DNA from: Harmothoe impar
Taxonomy: Eukaryota > Annelida > Polychaeta > Phyllodocida > Polynoidae
Direction: 5' to 3'
Assembly (NCBI GenBank): GCA_947462335.1
Contig: OX381710.1
Coordinates: 2,232,001 to 2,296,000, forward strand
DNA: 64,000 nt
The position numbers were made by a program, and so were the translations under genes. Of the stretch, positions 60,273 through 64,000 are shown piece after piece; the stretch's first letter is position 1; every line of letters starts with the position of its first letter. Below the pieces are notes generated by a model that searched no databases, was not told the origin of the DNA, and saw only the letters and a list, made by a program, of their open reading frames with translations.

Positions 60273-60349
60273 CTTTATAGACGCTCAGGAAGAAAATGAA
60301 CAAGAGTTGAAGAGTTTTGTGTCTCCTCATGGTGTGTTTCTGTCCTTGC
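60273..60349 (-). CDS. Signal-peptide exon, probably of the lectin gene
   Basis: 77-bp exon; coding part 60273-60330 (ATG at 60330). Encodes MRRHKTLQLLFIFFLSVYK, a clear signal peptide, then donor GTGAGT after a single base (phase 1). Acceptor TTTTTTACAG precedes 60349, so the 5' leader is spliced. Phase 1 fits the phase-1 start of the lectin N-half exons 26 kb downstream, but the link crosses many transposons and needs RNA evidence. Confidence 0.5.
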
Positions 60350-63300
60350 CTGTAAAAAATATAAAGGATTTTTAGTGAATTTGGGAAATCAAAGTAATAT
60401 TTCTCGAAAGGCCAATTTTTAATCCATATACCCAAGTGTAGGAAGAGGTATCAAATAGGGGGATTAAAGGGGGTTCTGACCCTTTTCTAGCCATTTTCCA
60501 TTTCCTTTCTCAGTAATACCTATTTGGTGTCTTACCAAAAGTGTTCGCCATCCATCCTTTCAATTGACATGCCCCTGTCTACACCACTTTGACCAAAAAA
60601 TGTTTGATTCATTTCTTTTTGTCTTAAATCTGTTCACATATTTTTTTGAATTATTAGCTCAGACTATTTAAATCGCTGGTAAGGCCCCAAAAAAAAGGTT
60701 TGTTTCAGGTTACATGGGAGGATAATGTAGGGTAAGTAGGTGGGAGTTATTCTAATGTTATCTTCTCCTCACACGAATGTTCTAACAAGCCTCTCTAAAT
60801 AGGAACATTTGATTTGGGAACTTTTAACCCATTTTCTTAAATAGTAATGTATTGAATGTAATGACATAGGAACCCTTACCTAGGAGTTTACACTGAGAGG
60901 CTCCGACCAGGGTAGTAGAGGTGTTGACAGCAGTGTGTCCACAGAGTCTCTGCTGTACCCGTTGTCAGGCATGTAGGTGGTTACTGTGATGGCGCTGTAG
61001 GCAGTACTGTATTAAATGTGTAGGGCTTTTTTTAAGTAGAAGTTTACTTATTAACATGTTTTGTAAAACAACAACAACTACCAACTCTCGTACTAGCCAC
61101 ACCTAGACTTTGGGACATTCTATAAGCCTAACTGGGGGTCTGATTAATGTTTTACTTTAGTACTTTATTATACTAGTAACAACCGTTGTATTAGTCACAC
61201 CTATAATTTTGACAAACCTTTAAGCCTCAATAGGTTTCTGACTCTAATAGCAAGCCGCAGCTTATACACAAGAATTAGTGGTAGCCTTTGTACTTTATAC
61301 TTTATTGCTATATTCCTCAAGAAGCGAATCAAATGGATAAGTATTGATTTGACCACAGACATATCCCAAACTGTTAATACAAGTGTTTCTAGTGAAATCA
61401 GGGATGATGATGCAAAAAGGCCTGTAAGAAAATAATGCAATCAGTATGCACCACTTATGATTACTGTAAATACTTTGGGCACAATCATATTCATGAAAAA
61501 ATAATAGTAGTTAAGGGCTAAGCCAAATTAAGATCATGGCTTTTATAGTTTAGATATATGTATAAGATAGGCCAACAGTGGGAACACTAGAACCGGAAGT
61601 GAGGCCACATGGGCGCTGCTCCAGACTTACCGCAACTGACTTGACCTACTTACTCTCAATAGATGAGGGTACGCCACTCTGGCCCTTCACTGGCCACCTG
61701 TGATTGGTGCGCTACACTCTTTTGCTCCCTACTGTGCTGTGGCTATGGACGTCAGTCCAGCAGTAAGGTTGGTGCAAGGCAGAGGGGGCACTTTGTTAAA
61801 AGGGGCTGTATCATTAGTTATTTAATACTTAGTATTTATTGGCATATATTATGGATACTAGGAACATATCTTTTATTCCTAATTACAAATATGTGACCTT
61901 TCACTGCATTTAAATGCATGTATTTTGGGATGCTCAAAGGAGAGGCGGGACTTCTAGTGACGTACCCTTCTTCTACTACCCACCAAATCACTAACACAAT
62001 GCTTGGAGTGTGAGATAGGTTCATGCCCTTGCAAGTAGGTGAGTATGTAGGGGGGGGGGGGGTGGGGGGAGAGGATGGGAGGGGGTCCCCAGCCAACAGC
62101 GCAGCAGCAGAGGGTGGGAGGGGTCCCCAGCCAACAGCGAAAGTTTCGTGTGAATACCTATAACATCTGGTCTATATTTGAAAATGAATGCTATTCAAAT
62201 CCTCATTATGAAGGATTAGTATAATGCACACATCCAAACAAAAAGTGATCTCACAGTTAGGATACCACTCAATTGCTGGATCCAGTCTTCTCAAAAACTC
62301 TTCCACCATGAGGGACATTTGGTCCTGCAGCTTACCAGATATCAAAATAATAGTTGTGCAAAATTCTGAGGATAAGCTGCTATCTTATTACGGAATGTAA
62401 TTACAGACAATTTTAAAATTTAATTTGCCTTAAATATAAATGTGTAATCTAGAACTTATTATTTCCGTTCTAGAATATTTTTAGAAATGTTTCATTTGTG
62501 AAAAGTCCATGCCGCTAGGATATACAGGACATTTAGTTTGCCCAAATCAATAAAACCTCTGGACCAGAGCCATGTTTGGTGGTCATTTCCACTGTCGGGT
62601 AGGATGTGGCAGCCACTGCCAATCCTATTGATGAATCATCAACAGGTTTAGATATATTATGTGTAACTACAACGTCATATGAATATATTAGATCCCCCCA
62701 TCCCCCCACTCGGCTGACAGTAATTCATGTCCTATCAGTTCTACGCACAGTTAAGTGCACACCTCCGTGACGTGACCAATAAAAGGTGCATGAGGATGCA
62801 GGAGTCTCGTCCCTGGTCAAACTTCCCTCCCTGTCTAAGTTTCTGTTAAAAAGCAGCAGAAAGCATCATTAATAGAGAATAACTACAGACTTACAGCAAG
62901 GTGGCCGCAGGGTCTGGGAGATCTTCAGGCTCTATATGATCCTGTGTTAAATACTGCATAAGCCGGGGCACGTGTATAAGCCTGCCCCATGTACAAGCAT
63001 GCACGGTTTGCCACCTAGTGGTTGTATAAGCCGGGGCTTATACACAGGGGTAATACGGTTACTATTTATATTACCATCAAACATTATACGATTGTCCAGT
63101 GCACCGGCCTTGCTACTATCATATGCCATTCCAGCGAACACCCAAACTGGAAAAAAAGAAGCAATGCTGAACAATTATCATTATGTTAAGCTTGATTCTT
63201 TGTTACTTGACTTAACAAATGTAATTAGAGTTTAACTGACACTGGCAGACCTACCGTAAAACCCAGCCTTTTAAACAGATTTCAACAAAAAAAGGGGCCC

Positions 63301-64000
63301 ATCTTAAAGGCGGGGTTTGAAGTTTGAAGAGAAATCAATTTTGAAGGCTAATTCTTAGAGGACAATTTTTTTCCTCAAACTAGGGGGTCATCTTAAAGGT
63401 GGGGGTTATACGGTAGTTCTTTTACATCAGTCACTCAAGTGTTATAATAACTGCATCAGTTAACTCCGCTTCTGTCAACCCCCAGGGCTGACTATCTGAT
63501 CATCTTTGTACTCTCTATATATGTGTGTGTATACATATTATGTGTACATATTGGGTAACTTTGAACCTTTAAATATTGCAGTGTAAACCATGATTAGTGC
63601 TTGAATATAAAAAAATTACAATTCTTATAACCTAATCCTATTATGATGTCTACCCATTCTGGCTAGCTAGGGAGAAGATAGAGTCCTCTAGTAGCCTGGT
63701 ACAGTGAGATGCATCCCTCATATACTAGCTGGAGTAAGCATGGTGAATCTATAACATACTGTCACTTAAGGACAGTATTTACAGTCCTTCACAATTTAAG
63801 CCTGTTTTGATCTCTTTAACTGTTTGAAGGGTGAGTTTTTTTCTGTTTCAGTGAGCTCACATAGAACTCGTTTATTTGACATAAAACACATTGGTGACGC
63901 GGAAACTAATTTACTACACTGCAAAGAAAGTGTTTAGATCCTAAACACAATACAAAACACAAACCTACTCTGTATTTGTCCACACAACATAGATATATAT
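60350..64000. other. Host non-coding
   Basis: No supported gene. Possible splice-donor-like ends occur near 60880 and 62900 (minus) without a domain. A G-rich tract with two GGGTCCCCAGCCAACAGCG repeats lies at 62049-62140. Confidence 0.4.

Noticed and set aside
62947..63174. 75-aa minus-strand frame
   Set aside because: No domain, no promoter or splice support; the sequence includes repeated AAGCCGGGGC-type words.

Overview
This is eukaryotic (metazoan) DNA, most likely from an aquatic invertebrate. The evidence is split C-type lectin exons with GT-AG borders, AATAAA poly(A) signals, TATA boxes, and several eukaryotic transposon classes nested in one another. I cannot name the species. Almost every long reading frame belongs to a mobile or virus-like element. 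The host gene is carried by a few short exons.

Layout. (1) 153-7830: a compact island of intronless genes on alternating strands. It holds a BTB-BACK protein, an Arg-rich protein, a 648-aa protein with replication-accessory-like and kinase-like segments, a double PC4-like protein, a small secreted Cys-rich protein, a small zinc protein and a duplicated coiled-coil protein. Two divergent gene pairs share an octamer-type promoter, and four genes have a poly(A) signal fused to, or 1 nt from, the stop codon. This looks like captured DNA-virus sequence and is the best candidate for an undescribed system. (2) 8641-11290: tandem repeats. (3) 11610-23999: a Polinton-related element with AG...CT ends, a 6-bp target duplication (ATACAG), about 0.55-kb inverted repeats, an rve integrase, an adenain-type protease, the C-terminal stub of an F54H12.2-like capsid-type protein and several small genes. 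Its left repeat is split by a second transposon (11782-17149) with 1.3-kb inverted repeats. (4) 24066-33686: two modules of a secreted C-type lectin gene on the minus strand, with a likely signal-peptide exon at 60.3 kb. The two modules are duplicates, and module 1 keeps the empty target site matching the Polinton insertion in module 2. (5) 34.1-37.0 kb: nested inverted-repeat elements. (6) 37163-41883: a tyrosine-recombinase (Ngaro/DIRS-type) retrotransposon, minus strand. (7) 42653-54266: an 11.6-kb Ty3/Gypsy element with LTRs identical by eye, gag, a -1 frameshift, pol, and an unusual third gene preceded by a CpG-rich promoter-like segment. (8) 54.55-55.8 kb: a second Polinton-type fragment. 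(9) 56155-58978: a decayed second tyrosine-recombinase retroelement cut by a 949-bp inverted-repeat transposon. (10) 59-64 kb: mostly host non-coding sequence.

How the parts relate. The Polinton terminal repeats, in both the 11.6-24 kb copy and the 54.6 kb fragment, carry repeated ETS, RFX X-box, CCAAT and E-box words. The gene island uses octamer/TATA bidirectional promoters. The Gypsy third gene has NRF1, TCTCGCGAGA and YY1-like sites. Three unrelated elements in one window therefore each carry host-type promoter grammar. All domain names come from reading the translated sequence; no database search was run.
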